A DNA stretch of 64,000 nucleotides, taken from NCBI RefSeq assembly GCF_900240975.1, contig NZ_LT968776.1:2103482-2167481 (forward strand). The letters run 5' to 3'. Shown piece after piece: positions 8,479 to 16,479 of the stretch; positions within the stretch are counted from its first letter, which is position 1; the number at the start of each line of letters is the position of its first letter. Position numbers and translations under genes: made by a program. The stretch comes from Mycobacterium sp. 4858. Lineage in GTDB: Bacteria; Actinomycetota; Actinomycetes; Mycobacteriales; Mycobacteriaceae. The notes beneath the pieces were generated by a model. It was not told the DNA's origin and did no database searches. It worked only from the letters and a program-made list of their open reading frames with translations.

Positions 8479-9315
8479 ATGAATCAAGTGTCGGTGATCA
8501 CGGGCGGCGCGGGCGGCATGGGCCTGGCCACGGCCAAAGTCGTCGGACGAGACCACACCGTCGTCCTGTGCGACGTCAGGCGGGACCGGCTCGCCGCGGC
8601 GGCCGCCGCCCTCGACGAACTCGGAATGACGCACACGGCCGTCGATTGCGACGTGACCGACCGGCGGGCGGTCGCCGACCTGCTCGACACCGCAACCAAT
8701 CTCGGGACGCTCACCTCGGTCATCCACACGGCGGGCGTGAGCCCCAGCATGGGCACGGCCGACTATGTGATGCGGACCAACGCGCTCGGCACGCTCAACG
8801 TCAACGAGGCGTTCTACGCGGTGGCCGGCGAGGGCTCGGCGATCGTCAACGTGGCATCGATGGCCGCTCACCTGCTGCCCGCGGAAATGGTTCCGGTGGA
8901 CCGCTTTTCGCTGGCGCTGAGCGACGTCGACGGGTTCATGGCCGCGATGACGACGGCCTGCGACATCGCGCCCGAGGAGGCGCGGCCCGGTCTCGCCTAC
9001 GCCGTCAGCAAGAGCTTCGTCAAGTGGTATAGCCAGTCCCAGGCGGAGCGGTTCAACGCCCGCGGGTTGCGCATCGTCTCGGTGTCGCCGGGCTCCATCG
9101 ACACCGAGATGGGCCGGCTCGAGGAACAGGCCGGCGCCGGAGCGATGGTCACCAACGCCGCCGTCCCGCGGTGGGGCCGGCCCGAGGAGATGGCCGACCT
9201 GCTGGCGTTCTGCGCCAGCGACAAGGCGGGTTACCTCACCGGCACCGATATCCTCAACGACGGTGGCGTGATCGCCTCGATGGCCGAGCGGGCCAGGGTG
9301 GCCGCCGCGGGCTGA
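8479..9315 (+). CDS. SDR family oxidoreductase
   Basis: The 278-residue protein has the SDR cofactor loop TGGAGGMGLATAK, an acidic strand end VVLCDVRRDR, the SVIHTAGVS strand, and the catalytic AYAVSKSFVKWYSQSQ. A 20-residue insertion before the Tyr (VDRFSLALSDVDGF region) resembles mycobacterial SDRs annotated as hydroxysteroid-type dehydrogenases. It ends LTGTDILNDGGVIAS, the usual SDR C-terminal pattern. It starts 34 bp after the transporter gene and may share its transcript. It converges on the SulP gene, with 11 bp between the two stops. Substrate unknown. Confidence 0.9.
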   Translation: MNQVSVITGGAGGMGLATAKVVGRDHTVVLCDVRRDRLAAAAAALDELGMTHTAVDCDVTDRRAVADLLDTATNLGTLTSVIHTAGVSPSMGTADYVMRTNALGTLNVNEAFYAVAGEGSAIVNVASMAAHLLPAEMVPVDRFSLALSDVDGFMAAMTTACDIAPEEARPGLAYAVSKSFVKWYSQSQAERFNARGLRIVSVSPGSIDTEMGRLEEQAGAGAMVTNAAVPRWGRPEEMADLLAFCASDKAGYLTGTDILNDGGVIASMAERARVAAAG

Positions 9316-9326
9316 GAATCCCGGCG

Positions 9327-11120
9327 TCAGACCAGGTAGTAGAGGTCCGCGTGCGGTGCGAGCTCGGGCGCGGTCGTGAACGGCGCCTTCACGTTCAGCG
9401 CGGCCAACTTGTTGTGCGCGTAGCGCACCGCTTTCAGGGTCGCCGAGAATTCCTCGTCCTCCTCGGGGAAGACCTGTTCGGCGGGGAACCAATGCCGGAA
9501 GCCGACATTGTTCAAGACGCCGAGCGTGTCCGGGCGCACCCCGGCCAGCAGAACCGTCACACCGTGTGCGGTCTCGTTGCGCAGGAAATGCTCGATGCGC
9601 TCGATGCAGACGACATCGGGATGGCGCACGCGTTTGAGGCGCAACACCACGAACGTGATGCCGTCGGCGGCGACCCGCCGGCTGATCTCTGACAGGTAAC
9701 GGTCAAGTTCCGGGGCGGCCCCGAAGAACAACTCCCCTTCCAGGTCGTAAATGACTATCGACGGGTCCACCGAGTCACCGGAGATACGTTCGCGCACAAC
9801 ACGTTCGGGCGTGACGATGAGTTCCCTTGCCTTAAGCTTCGCCGCGCGGGGAACGAACAGCAGGATCGACAGGACCACGCCGAGCAGGACGGATTTGTCG
9901 AGGTCGATCGCTACACCGGTGAAGGCGGTGACTGCGACCAGCCCCGCGTCATACTTCGACGCCTTGAGCGTATAGATCAGGCGCTTGAAGTCTACGAGCC
10001 GCGCGGCCGTGACGAGCAGCAGTCCGGCCAGCGCCGGCTGCGGGACGTACCGCAGCAGCGGCGCGAACAACAGGAGCGCCGCGGCTACCGTTGCGGCCGC
10101 GACGACCCCGGAGAGGCGGGTGCGGGCACCGGACTGGAAGTTGATGGCCGAGCGAGACAGTGAGCCCGAACCCGGCAGGCTCTGAAAGAAGCCGCCGGCG
10201 AGGTTGGCCAGGCCTTCGGCCATGATCTGCCGGTTGTAGTCGATCTGCTGATTGGTTTGGTAGGCAATGGCTTTGGCGATCGAGAGCGCCTCGATGATGC
10301 CGACGAAGGCGATTGCCAGCGCACCCGTCGAAAGGTGCGGCAACCAATCGGCATGCACCTCGGGGACATGCGCCGTGGGCAGACTGCGCGGAATTTTCAG
10401 CGCCACCGCGACGGCGGTGTGCCCGTTCGGGCCGGGAGCCGACCAGCCGGCCAGATAGGCGATCACGGCGGTCACGATCAGCACGGCAAGCATATCGATC
10501 TGCGGCCATCGGTAGCGCTGCACCAGCTTTCGTAACACAAGCGCCAGTACCACCGCCGCGGTGCTCAGCGTCAGGGCGCGGTAGTTGATGTGGTCACCGT
10601 GCGTCAACGTCAGCCACACGCGGCGCAGGACCTGCATGTGGCCGTTGCCCTTGTCCCGCACGCCGAGCGCATTTCCCAGCTGCCCGATGGCAAGCAGAAA
10701 CGCCGCGGCGGCCATGAAGCCGATGATCACCGATTCGGAGATGTAGCGGGTCAGGTTGCCGAGCCGGAACAAGCTGATCACGATCTGGAACGCCCCCACC
10801 AGCACTGCCAGCAGGAACAGCCCCTCGAACAGTTCTGTGGCGTTCTCCGAATCGATGAAGGCGAGCGCCGTGAACACCAGCAGCGAGATAGCACTCGTCG
10901 GGCCGTTGATCAGATGCGACGACGACCCGAAAACCGAGGCGACGATCGTCACCACGATCGCCGAGTACACACCGAACCGCGGATCCACCCCGGCGATCAA
11001 CGCGTACGCCATCGCCTGCGGAAACGAGATTGCGGCCACGGTGAGCCCGGCGATCAGATCGTGCCGCCCCTTCACCAGGTCGTAACTGAAAGCGATGGCC
11101 ATCGGGTGCTCGTCTTCCAC
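9327..11120 (-). CDS. SulP family anion permease with C-terminal STAS domain
   Basis: The 597-residue protein has a SulP transport domain of about 12 to 14 membrane helices (DLIAGLTVAAISFPQAMAYA; INGPTSAISLLVFTALAF; QSLPGSGSLSRSAINFQSGA) and a cytoplasmic STAS domain after about residue 440 (SIVIYDLEGELFFGAAPEL). SulP proteins carry sulfate, bicarbonate or other anions. The GTG at 11118-11120 shares its last base with the TAG of the upstream binding-protein gene (TAGTG), indicating tight coupling; an in-frame ATG six codons later is the alternative start. The pairing with a sulfate-binding protein points to sulfate, but this is inference. Confidence 0.9.
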   Translation of the reverse strand: MEDEHPMAIAFSYDLVKGRHDLIAGLTVAAISFPQAMAYALIAGVDPRFGVYSAIVVTIVASVFGSSSHLINGPTSAISLLVFTALAFIDSENATELFEGLFLLAVLVGAFQIVISLFRLGNLTRYISESVIIGFMAAAAFLLAIGQLGNALGVRDKGNGHMQVLRRVWLTLTHGDHINYRALTLSTAAVVLALVLRKLVQRYRWPQIDMLAVLIVTAVIAYLAGWSAPGPNGHTAVAVALKIPRSLPTAHVPEVHADWLPHLSTGALAIAFVGIIEALSIAKAIAYQTNQQIDYNRQIMAEGLANLAGGFFQSLPGSGSLSRSAINFQSGARTRLSGVVAAATVAAALLLFAPLLRYVPQPALAGLLLVTAARLVDFKRLIYTLKASKYDAGLVAVTAFTGVAIDLDKSVLLGVVLSILLFVPRAAKLKARELIVTPERVVRERISGDSVDPSIVIYDLEGELFFGAAPELDRYLSEISRRVAADGITFVVLRLKRVRHPDVVCIERIEHFLRNETAHGVTVLLAGVRPDTLGVLNNVGFRHWFPAEQVFPEEDEEFSATLKAVRYAHNKLAALNVKAPFTTAPELAPHADLYYLV

Positions 11121-12187
11121 TATGTTCCCGACACCGCGCCGGGCGGGGCGGAGATCGCGTCGAGGATCCCGTTGGACCCGAAGAACTGTTCTCGCGCGTC
11201 GGCCCAGTCCTTGGCGATGGCGCCGATCGGGAACAGGGACAGCGGCGGCAGCCGATCCGCGTACCGGGCAAGGATTTCCGGCTTGAACGGCCGATAGCCG
11301 TGCTGCGCCACCTGCTCTTGCCCCGCGTCGGTGAACAGGTAATCAAGGTAGGCCTTCGCGTAGCTGGCGGTCTTCGCGTCAGTGACGTTGGCGTCCACCC
11401 ATGCCACGGCGGGCTCGGCGAGGATGCTGACCGGTGGGTAGACGAGCTCGAGTTCGTCCCTGTTGGCCGCGACCTCACGCAGCGCCTCGTTCTCCCACGT
11501 CAGCTGCACGTCACCGACCCTTGCCAGCGCAAAGCTGTCGCCGGCGCTGCGCGCCCCGGCGTCGGAGACCGCCACGTGACGCAACAGCGTCCGCACGTAG
11601 TCGGCCGCCGCTGCCTGGCTACCGCCGCGGGTGGTCACCGAACCCCAGGCCGCCAGCACGCTGAGCTGCCCGTTGCCCGAACTGCGCGGGTTGGGGGACA
11701 CGACCGCCACGTCGCCCTTGATCAGGTCGGGCCAGTCGTGCACGGCCTTGGGATTGCCCTTGCGGACCACGAAGACGATCGTCGACGTGTACGGCACCGA
11801 GTTGTTCGGTAGCCGATGTTGCCAGCCCGATGCGATCAGGCCCCGCTTGCTCAACGTGTCGATGTCGCTGACCAGCGCCAGCGATACCACGCTGGCCTTC
11901 TGACTGCCGTCCAGCACACTGCGCAACTGCCACCCCGACCCGCCGTGAGATTCCTTGATGTCCAGAGTGATTCCGGTGCGCGCGCGATATTGCGGAACGA
12001 ACGTCCGGTCTATGGCGGCGTAGAGCTCGCGCGTCGGGTCGTAGGAAACGTTGAGGATCCGGTTGGCCGCCTGGGGAGAAGCGTTCTTAACCGCGACCGC
12101 CCCGGCCGCCACGACTATCGCCACGACGCCGAAGACAGTAAGCCAGTTGACCCGCAACCGCGAGAGTGCCGGACGCACGTCTAGCAT
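11120..12187 (-). CDS. Sulfate-type periplasmic solute-binding protein, membrane anchored
   Basis: The 355-residue protein has an N-terminal signal anchor (VNWLTVFGVVAIVVAAGAVAV, residues about 14-34, no lipobox Cys) and then the sulfate/thiosulfate-binding (Sbp/CysP) fold: LNVSYDPTRELYAAIDRTF, IKESHGGSGWQLRSVLDG, VVSPNPRSSGNGQLSVLAAW, and VQLTWENEAL. These are the family's anion-contact segments. A TTG start at 12208 is possible, but the ATG at 12187 has a strong GGAGG eight bases upstream. Normally such proteins feed an ABC importer; here no CysT/W/A genes are present and the next gene is a SulP permease. It may present sulfate to SulP or sense it. Confidence 0.87.
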   Translation of the reverse strand: MLDVRPALSRLRVNWLTVFGVVAIVVAAGAVAVKNASPQAANRILNVSYDPTRELYAAIDRTFVPQYRARTGITLDIKESHGGSGWQLRSVLDGSQKASVVSLALVSDIDTLSKRGLIASGWQHRLPNNSVPYTSTIVFVVRKGNPKAVHDWPDLIKGDVAVVSPNPRSSGNGQLSVLAAWGSVTTRGGSQAAAADYVRTLLRHVAVSDAGARSAGDSFALARVGDVQLTWENEALREVAANRDELELVYPPVSILAEPAVAWVDANVTDAKTASYAKAYLDYLFTDAGQEQVAQHGYRPFKPEILARYADRLPPLSLFPIGAIAKDWADAREQFFGSNGILDAISAPPGAVSGT

Positions 12188-12365
12188 CCAGGCGTCCTCC
12201 CGCGGCAATGGCCCGGGCGAGTTCGCCTGGCGCCAAACTTTTTAAGTAGGTTAACGATCGGCCCGTTCGGGCGCAGCGGTGAGAATCAGCCTGAAAATAA
12301 TTGCGCGCATGGTCGGGCAGTCGAAAGCGCACCGCGGCCCCGGCACAGCTACCTATGCTGAGCGG

Positions 12366-13763
12366 ATGCCGCAACGGGTGCTACGTGAACGCCTGATCGA
12401 TCTCGAGGTCCCGGACCAGGACGAGGCGCGCGGCCGCGCGCTGCGCAAGACGGTGCCGCGCCGCACGCTCGCGCAGCTGACACCATCGCAGAAGTCCGCC
12501 ACCGAAATCCTGGTGGCCCAAAACGCCGGGCGGCTGCGCGAACTCGTCCCGCTGCGGTTCGCCCGGATGCTCGCCGACCCGTTCTCGTTCTATCGCGGTT
12601 CGGCCGCCGTGATGGCCGCCGACCTGGGCGCCAGCCCGTCGAGCGGGATCGAAGTGATGTGTTGCGGAGACGCCCACGTGTCCAACTTCGGCATGTACGC
12701 GGCGCCGCACCGCTCAATAGTGTTCGACCTCAACGACTTCGATGAGGCCGCAGTCGCCCCGGCGGAATGGGACGTCAAGCGCCTGATCACCAGCGCGATC
12801 ATCGGCGGGCGCCACGCGGGGTATCCCGCCAAGGCCATCCGCCGCTGCGTCGGGCAGGCGTTACTCGGCTACCAAACCAGCCTGCAGGCGATGCTCGCGA
12901 TGGACGTGCTGGACCGCTACTACCTGCGGGTGGAACCGGAGCGGCACGCCGGCACCGTGTCCAAGGGCCTGCTCGGCGTGATCCAGAAGACGACGTCCCG
13001 GGCGCGCAGCCGGACGTCGGCGCGCGTCTTCAAGCAGCTCACCGAGATCGGCGCGGACGGGACAACGCGGCTGCGGGAGGCGCCACCGGTTCTGCAGCAC
13101 GTCGACGAGGACGCCGAAGCCGTGCTGATGGAGTCGATTCAGGAATACCTGTCCACCGTTCCCGCCGACATCGCGCTGCTGCTGTCGCACTTCCGCGTCA
13201 CCGACGTGGCGTTGCGGGTGGTCGGCGTCGGCAGCGTGGGAACCCGGTGCTTCCTGGTGATCCTGGTGGGCCCCAACGGCACCCCGCTCATCCTGCAGAT
13301 CAAGGAGGCGACCCGATCGGTGCTCGACGAATACGGCGGCTGGCCTCAGCCGGCCATGCTGGGCGCGGCCGTCGAGGCGAAGGGCCAGGGCATGCGTGTC
13401 GTCGACGGCCAGCGAATCCTGCAGGCGATGTCGGACGTGTTCCTCGGGCCGACCCGCAAGGACGGGCGTGACTACTACGTCCGGCAGTTCCATGACATGA
13501 AGGGCACCATCGACACCGAGGGCATGGCGGCCTCCACGTTCAGCGACTACGTCGCCGCCTGCGCGGTGCTGTTGGCGCGCGCCCATTCGCAGAGCGCGAA
13601 CGCGTCGTTGCTGCGCGGCTACGTCGGCGCCGGCGACATGGTGCAGGCCGCGGTGGCCGAATGGTGTTACGCCTACGCCGACAAATCGCTCGACGATTTC
13701 CACCAATTGAAGGCCGCGGCCGCGGCCGGCGACATCGAGGTCGCCGCGGATCCCGCCCGGTAA
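12366..13763 (+). CDS. DUF2252 family protein
   Basis: The 465-residue product matches DUF2252: LRELVPLRFARMLADPFSFYRG at the N-terminus, MCCGDAHVSNFGMYAAPHR, VFDLNDFDEAAVAPAEWDVKRL, and later YYVRQFHDMKGTI. The GDAHxxNFG and DxNDFD motifs resemble the catalytic loop and metal-binding loop of aminoglycoside-phosphotransferase-like kinases, so a kinase-like fold is plausible (inference). The longest frame starts at 12279, but the ATG at 12366 opens the conserved domain and lies just after a TATGCT hexamer that could be a -10 box; a leaderless or short-leader start is likely. It is divergent from the sulfate-binding gene. Confidence 0.85.
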   Translation: MPQRVLRERLIDLEVPDQDEARGRALRKTVPRRTLAQLTPSQKSATEILVAQNAGRLRELVPLRFARMLADPFSFYRGSAAVMAADLGASPSSGIEVMCCGDAHVSNFGMYAAPHRSIVFDLNDFDEAAVAPAEWDVKRLITSAIIGGRHAGYPAKAIRRCVGQALLGYQTSLQAMLAMDVLDRYYLRVEPERHAGTVSKGLLGVIQKTTSRARSRTSARVFKQLTEIGADGTTRLREAPPVLQHVDEDAEAVLMESIQEYLSTVPADIALLLSHFRVTDVALRVVGVGSVGTRCFLVILVGPNGTPLILQIKEATRSVLDEYGGWPQPAMLGAAVEAKGQGMRVVDGQRILQAMSDVFLGPTRKDGRDYYVRQFHDMKGTIDTEGMAASTFSDYVAACAVLLARAHSQSANASLLRGYVGAGDMVQAAVAEWCYAYADKSLDDFHQLKAAAAAGDIEVAADPAR

Positions 13764-13821
13764 CGCGGACCGCCCGTCCCGGTTCCAGACAGCTGATTCG
13801 GCAGAAAGGCGGCAGCAGTCG

Positions 13822-14982
13822 ATGCGAAGCCGCGCGGCCATCCTCTACGAGTACGGCCACCCGTGGACGGTCGAGGAGTTCGAGCTGGATCCGCCGAAGG
13901 CGGGCGAGGTGATGGTGCGGCTGGCGGCCACCGGGCTCTGCCATTCCGACGAACACATCCGCCAGGGGAAGCTGGCCGCGCCGCCGGAAACGTTGCGCGC
14001 CCTGGGATTACCCGCCATGTCACCGACGATCGGTGGGCACGAGGGCTCCGGCGTGGTCGTCGATGTCGGGCCGGGCGTCGCCGGGTTCGCGCCGGGCGAC
14101 CACGTGGTGACCTCCTTCGTCGCGGTGTGCGGCCAATGCCGGTGGTGCGCCTCGGGGATGCAGTACCTGTGTGACATGGGATCGGGAACGTTGTCGCCGG
14201 GCATGCCGACGGACGGCACCTTCCGCCATCACACCGTCGACGGGCGCAACCTCGGCCACGTGTCGAAGATCGGCGCGTTCGCCGAACACACTGTGGTGGC
14301 GGCCAATTCGCTGGTGAAGATCGATCCCGACCTTCCTCTGGTGCCCGCCGCCCTGCTGGCCTGCGCGGTCCCCACCGGGTTCGGGTCGGCCGCCCGGCGG
14401 GCCGGCGTGCGCGGCGGTGACACCGTGGTGGTGGTCGGCACCGGCGGGATCGGCACCGCCGCCGTCCAGGGCGCCCGCATCAACGGGGCGGCCCGGATCG
14501 TCGCGGTCGACGTCAGCGACTTCAAGCGCACCTCCGCCCTCACGTTCGGCGCGACCCACACCGCGGCGACAGCCGCGGACGCGGTCGAGCTGGTCCGCGA
14601 CCTGACCCGCGGTGTGATGGCGGACGCGGTCGTGGTCTCTCCCGCCGTCATCGGCGAGGCCGACGTCGGGACCGCGCTGGCGCTCACCCGCAAGGGCGGC
14701 ACCTGCGTGCTGACCGGGCTGCCGTCGCCGGCGTTGGGTTCGATCGCCGTCGCGCTGCAGGACTTCATCCTGATGAACAAGACGCTGTGCGGCACGGTCT
14801 TCGGGTCGTGCAACCCCAGGAGCGACATCGCGCTGCTGGCCACGTTGTACCAGTCGGGTCGGCTACTCCTCGACGAGATGATCACCAAGCGCTATCGGCT
14901 CGACGACATCAACGGCGCCTACGCCGACCTGAGCGCCGGCCGCCTGATCCGCGGGGTCATCGACTTCGGCCTGGGACAGTAG
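13822..14982 (+). CDS. Zinc-dependent, NDMA-type alcohol dehydrogenase
   Basis: The 386-residue protein is a zinc alcohol dehydrogenase of the MDR type. It has the catalytic-zinc Cys in ATGLCHSDEHI and His-Glu in GGHEGSGVV, the structural-zinc cluster CGQCRWCASGMQYLCDMG (four Cys), and the GTGGIGTAAVQGARI Rossmann loop. The long insertion around GTLSPGMPTDGTFRHH and the overall length resemble the actinobacterial NDMA-dependent alcohol dehydrogenase group associated with mycofactocin (established for the family; assignment here by resemblance). The ATG is preceded by AAAGG. Its last 120 bp overlap the convergent BVMO gene. Confidence 0.88.
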   Translation: MRSRAAILYEYGHPWTVEEFELDPPKAGEVMVRLAATGLCHSDEHIRQGKLAAPPETLRALGLPAMSPTIGGHEGSGVVVDVGPGVAGFAPGDHVVTSFVAVCGQCRWCASGMQYLCDMGSGTLSPGMPTDGTFRHHTVDGRNLGHVSKIGAFAEHTVVAANSLVKIDPDLPLVPAALLACAVPTGFGSAARRAGVRGGDTVVVVGTGGIGTAAVQGARINGAARIVAVDVSDFKRTSALTFGATHTAATAADAVELVRDLTRGVMADAVVVSPAVIGEADVGTALALTRKGGTCVLTGLPSPALGSIAVALQDFILMNKTLCGTVFGSCNPRSDIALLATLYQSGRLLLDEMITKRYRLDDINGAYADLSAGRLIRGVIDFGLGQ

Positions 14983-16479
14983 CCAGTCTCGCGGTCGCAG
15001 CCGCCAGGTGCGGCGGGCGTACTCCAGCTCGGTGTAGGGCCACTGGGTGACGATGCGGCCGGTGGGCGAGCGGAAGTAGCTGTCGCACCGGGTCCAGATG
15101 GTGCGCTCCAGGTCGGCGGAAAGCTGGTCATTGTAACGCTTTTCGGCCTCGGGGCGCACGTCGAGGTAGCCGCCCCTGCGTGCGATCCGGCTGACCGCGC
15201 TGGCGACGAGTCGCGCACCCGCCTCGAGAATGTAGACGATCGAGTTTCCGCCCTGGTTGGTGTTGGGGCCATACAGCATGAAGAAGTTCGGGAAGCCGCT
15301 GACCGCGACGCCCAGGTACGCACTCGGCTCGTCGCCCCATCGCTCGTGCAGCCGGCGTCCGCCGATCCCGATGACGTCGATGCCGGACAGATAGCGCGAC
15401 GTCTCGAACCCGGTGGCCAGCACGATCGCGTCGACGTCGACCGCGCGTCCGGCCGACGTGAGCACCGACGATCCGTCGATGCCGTCGATGGGGTCGGTGA
15501 TCAATTCGACGTTGTCGCGCTGCAGCGCCCGGTAGAAGTCGTCGCCCAGCAACACTCGCTTGCAGCGGAACGGGTAGTCGGGCGTCAGCTCCCGGCGCAG
15601 CCGCCCGTCGGCGACGGTGCGCTCCAGGAACGACGTCGCGACGTGCGTGCGCGCGTCGATGACGGGGTCGTCGGCGAAGGTCGCGGTGTTGTCGTGCTGG
15701 AACTTCCAGATCTGCCAGCGGGTGCGGCGGACGGCCAGTGGGTTGCGCCGAAACCTTGCCAATTCCGTTGCGCTGTAGGGGCGGTCATCCTTGGGCACCA
15801 TCCACGGCGGCGTGCGCTGGAAGACGCTCACCCGGTCGGCGATCTTGGCCAGTTCGGGGACGGCTTGCACCCCGCTGGCGCCGGTGCCGATGACGGCCAC
15901 CCGCTTGCCCGCCAGGTCGACGCCGTGATCCCAGTGCGCGGTGTGCATGAGCGTGCCGGTGAAGTCGGCCAGTCCCGGAATGTCGGGAAGCCTTGGGGAG
16001 CCGAACAACCCGACGGCGCACACGACGACGTCGGCGGTCAGGGTGGATTCGCGCCCCGCCCGGTCCAGCCGGCAGTCCCACGCCACGCCGTTCCAGCGGA
16101 CCGAGCGCACCCGGGTGCCCAGCACCAGGTGCCGGCGCAGGTCGAAGTCGTCGGCGACCGACTCGAGATAGGCCAGGATCTCGGGCTGCCGCGCGTAGGT
16201 ACGGGTCCAGGATTTGTTGGGCGCGAACGAGAACGAGTAGAGGTGGCTCTGGATGTCGCACGCGGCGCCGGGATAGGTGTTGCGCCGCCAGGTGCCGCCT
16301 ACCCCGTCGTCGCCCTCGATGATCACCAGGTCGTCGATGCCGGCGCGGCGCAGCGCGACGGCGGCGGCCAGCCCACCGAAGCCGGCACCGATGATCGCCA
16401 CCTTGGGCGGGCGCCCGCGGCGGGTCGCGGCCCGCAGCCGGCCGAGACTGTAGCGCCATCGGGCCCGCCGGCTGGTCAC
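14863..16479 (-). CDS. Flavin-dependent Baeyer-Villiger-type monooxygenase
   Basis: The 538-residue protein has an FAD Rossmann motif (VAIIGAGFGGLAAAVALRR, near residue 28), the BVMO fingerprint FTGTLMHTAHWDHG (FxGxxxHxxxW), a second Rossmann motif for NADPH (VAVIGTGASGVQAVPELAK) and the C-terminal VLATGFETSRYLS segment. BVMOs insert oxygen next to a ketone. A frame runs open to 17847, but the upstream part is shadow of the neighbouring gene; the GTG at 16479 overlaps that gene's stop by 4 bp (GTGA). The last 40 codons lie antisense to the alcohol dehydrogenase end, so the C-terminal tail may be a read-on extension. Likely acts with the second BVMO and the alcohol dehydrogenase. Confidence 0.88.
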   Translation of the reverse strand: MTSRRARWRYSLGRLRAATRRGRPPKVAIIGAGFGGLAAAVALRRAGIDDLVIIEGDDGVGGTWRRNTYPGAACDIQSHLYSFSFAPNKSWTRTYARQPEILAYLESVADDFDLRRHLVLGTRVRSVRWNGVAWDCRLDRAGRESTLTADVVVCAVGLFGSPRLPDIPGLADFTGTLMHTAHWDHGVDLAGKRVAVIGTGASGVQAVPELAKIADRVSVFQRTPPWMVPKDDRPYSATELARFRRNPLAVRRTRWQIWKFQHDNTATFADDPVIDARTHVATSFLERTVADGRLRRELTPDYPFRCKRVLLGDDFYRALQRDNVELITDPIDGIDGSSVLTSAGRAVDVDAIVLATGFETSRYLSGIDVIGIGGRRLHERWGDEPSAYLGVAVSGFPNFFMLYGPNTNQGGNSIVYILEAGARLVASAVSRIARRGGYLDVRPEAEKRYNDQLSADLERTIWTRCDSYFRSPTGRIVTQWPYTELEYARRTWRLRPRDWLLSQAEVDDPADQAAGAQVGVGAVDVVEPIALGDHLVEE

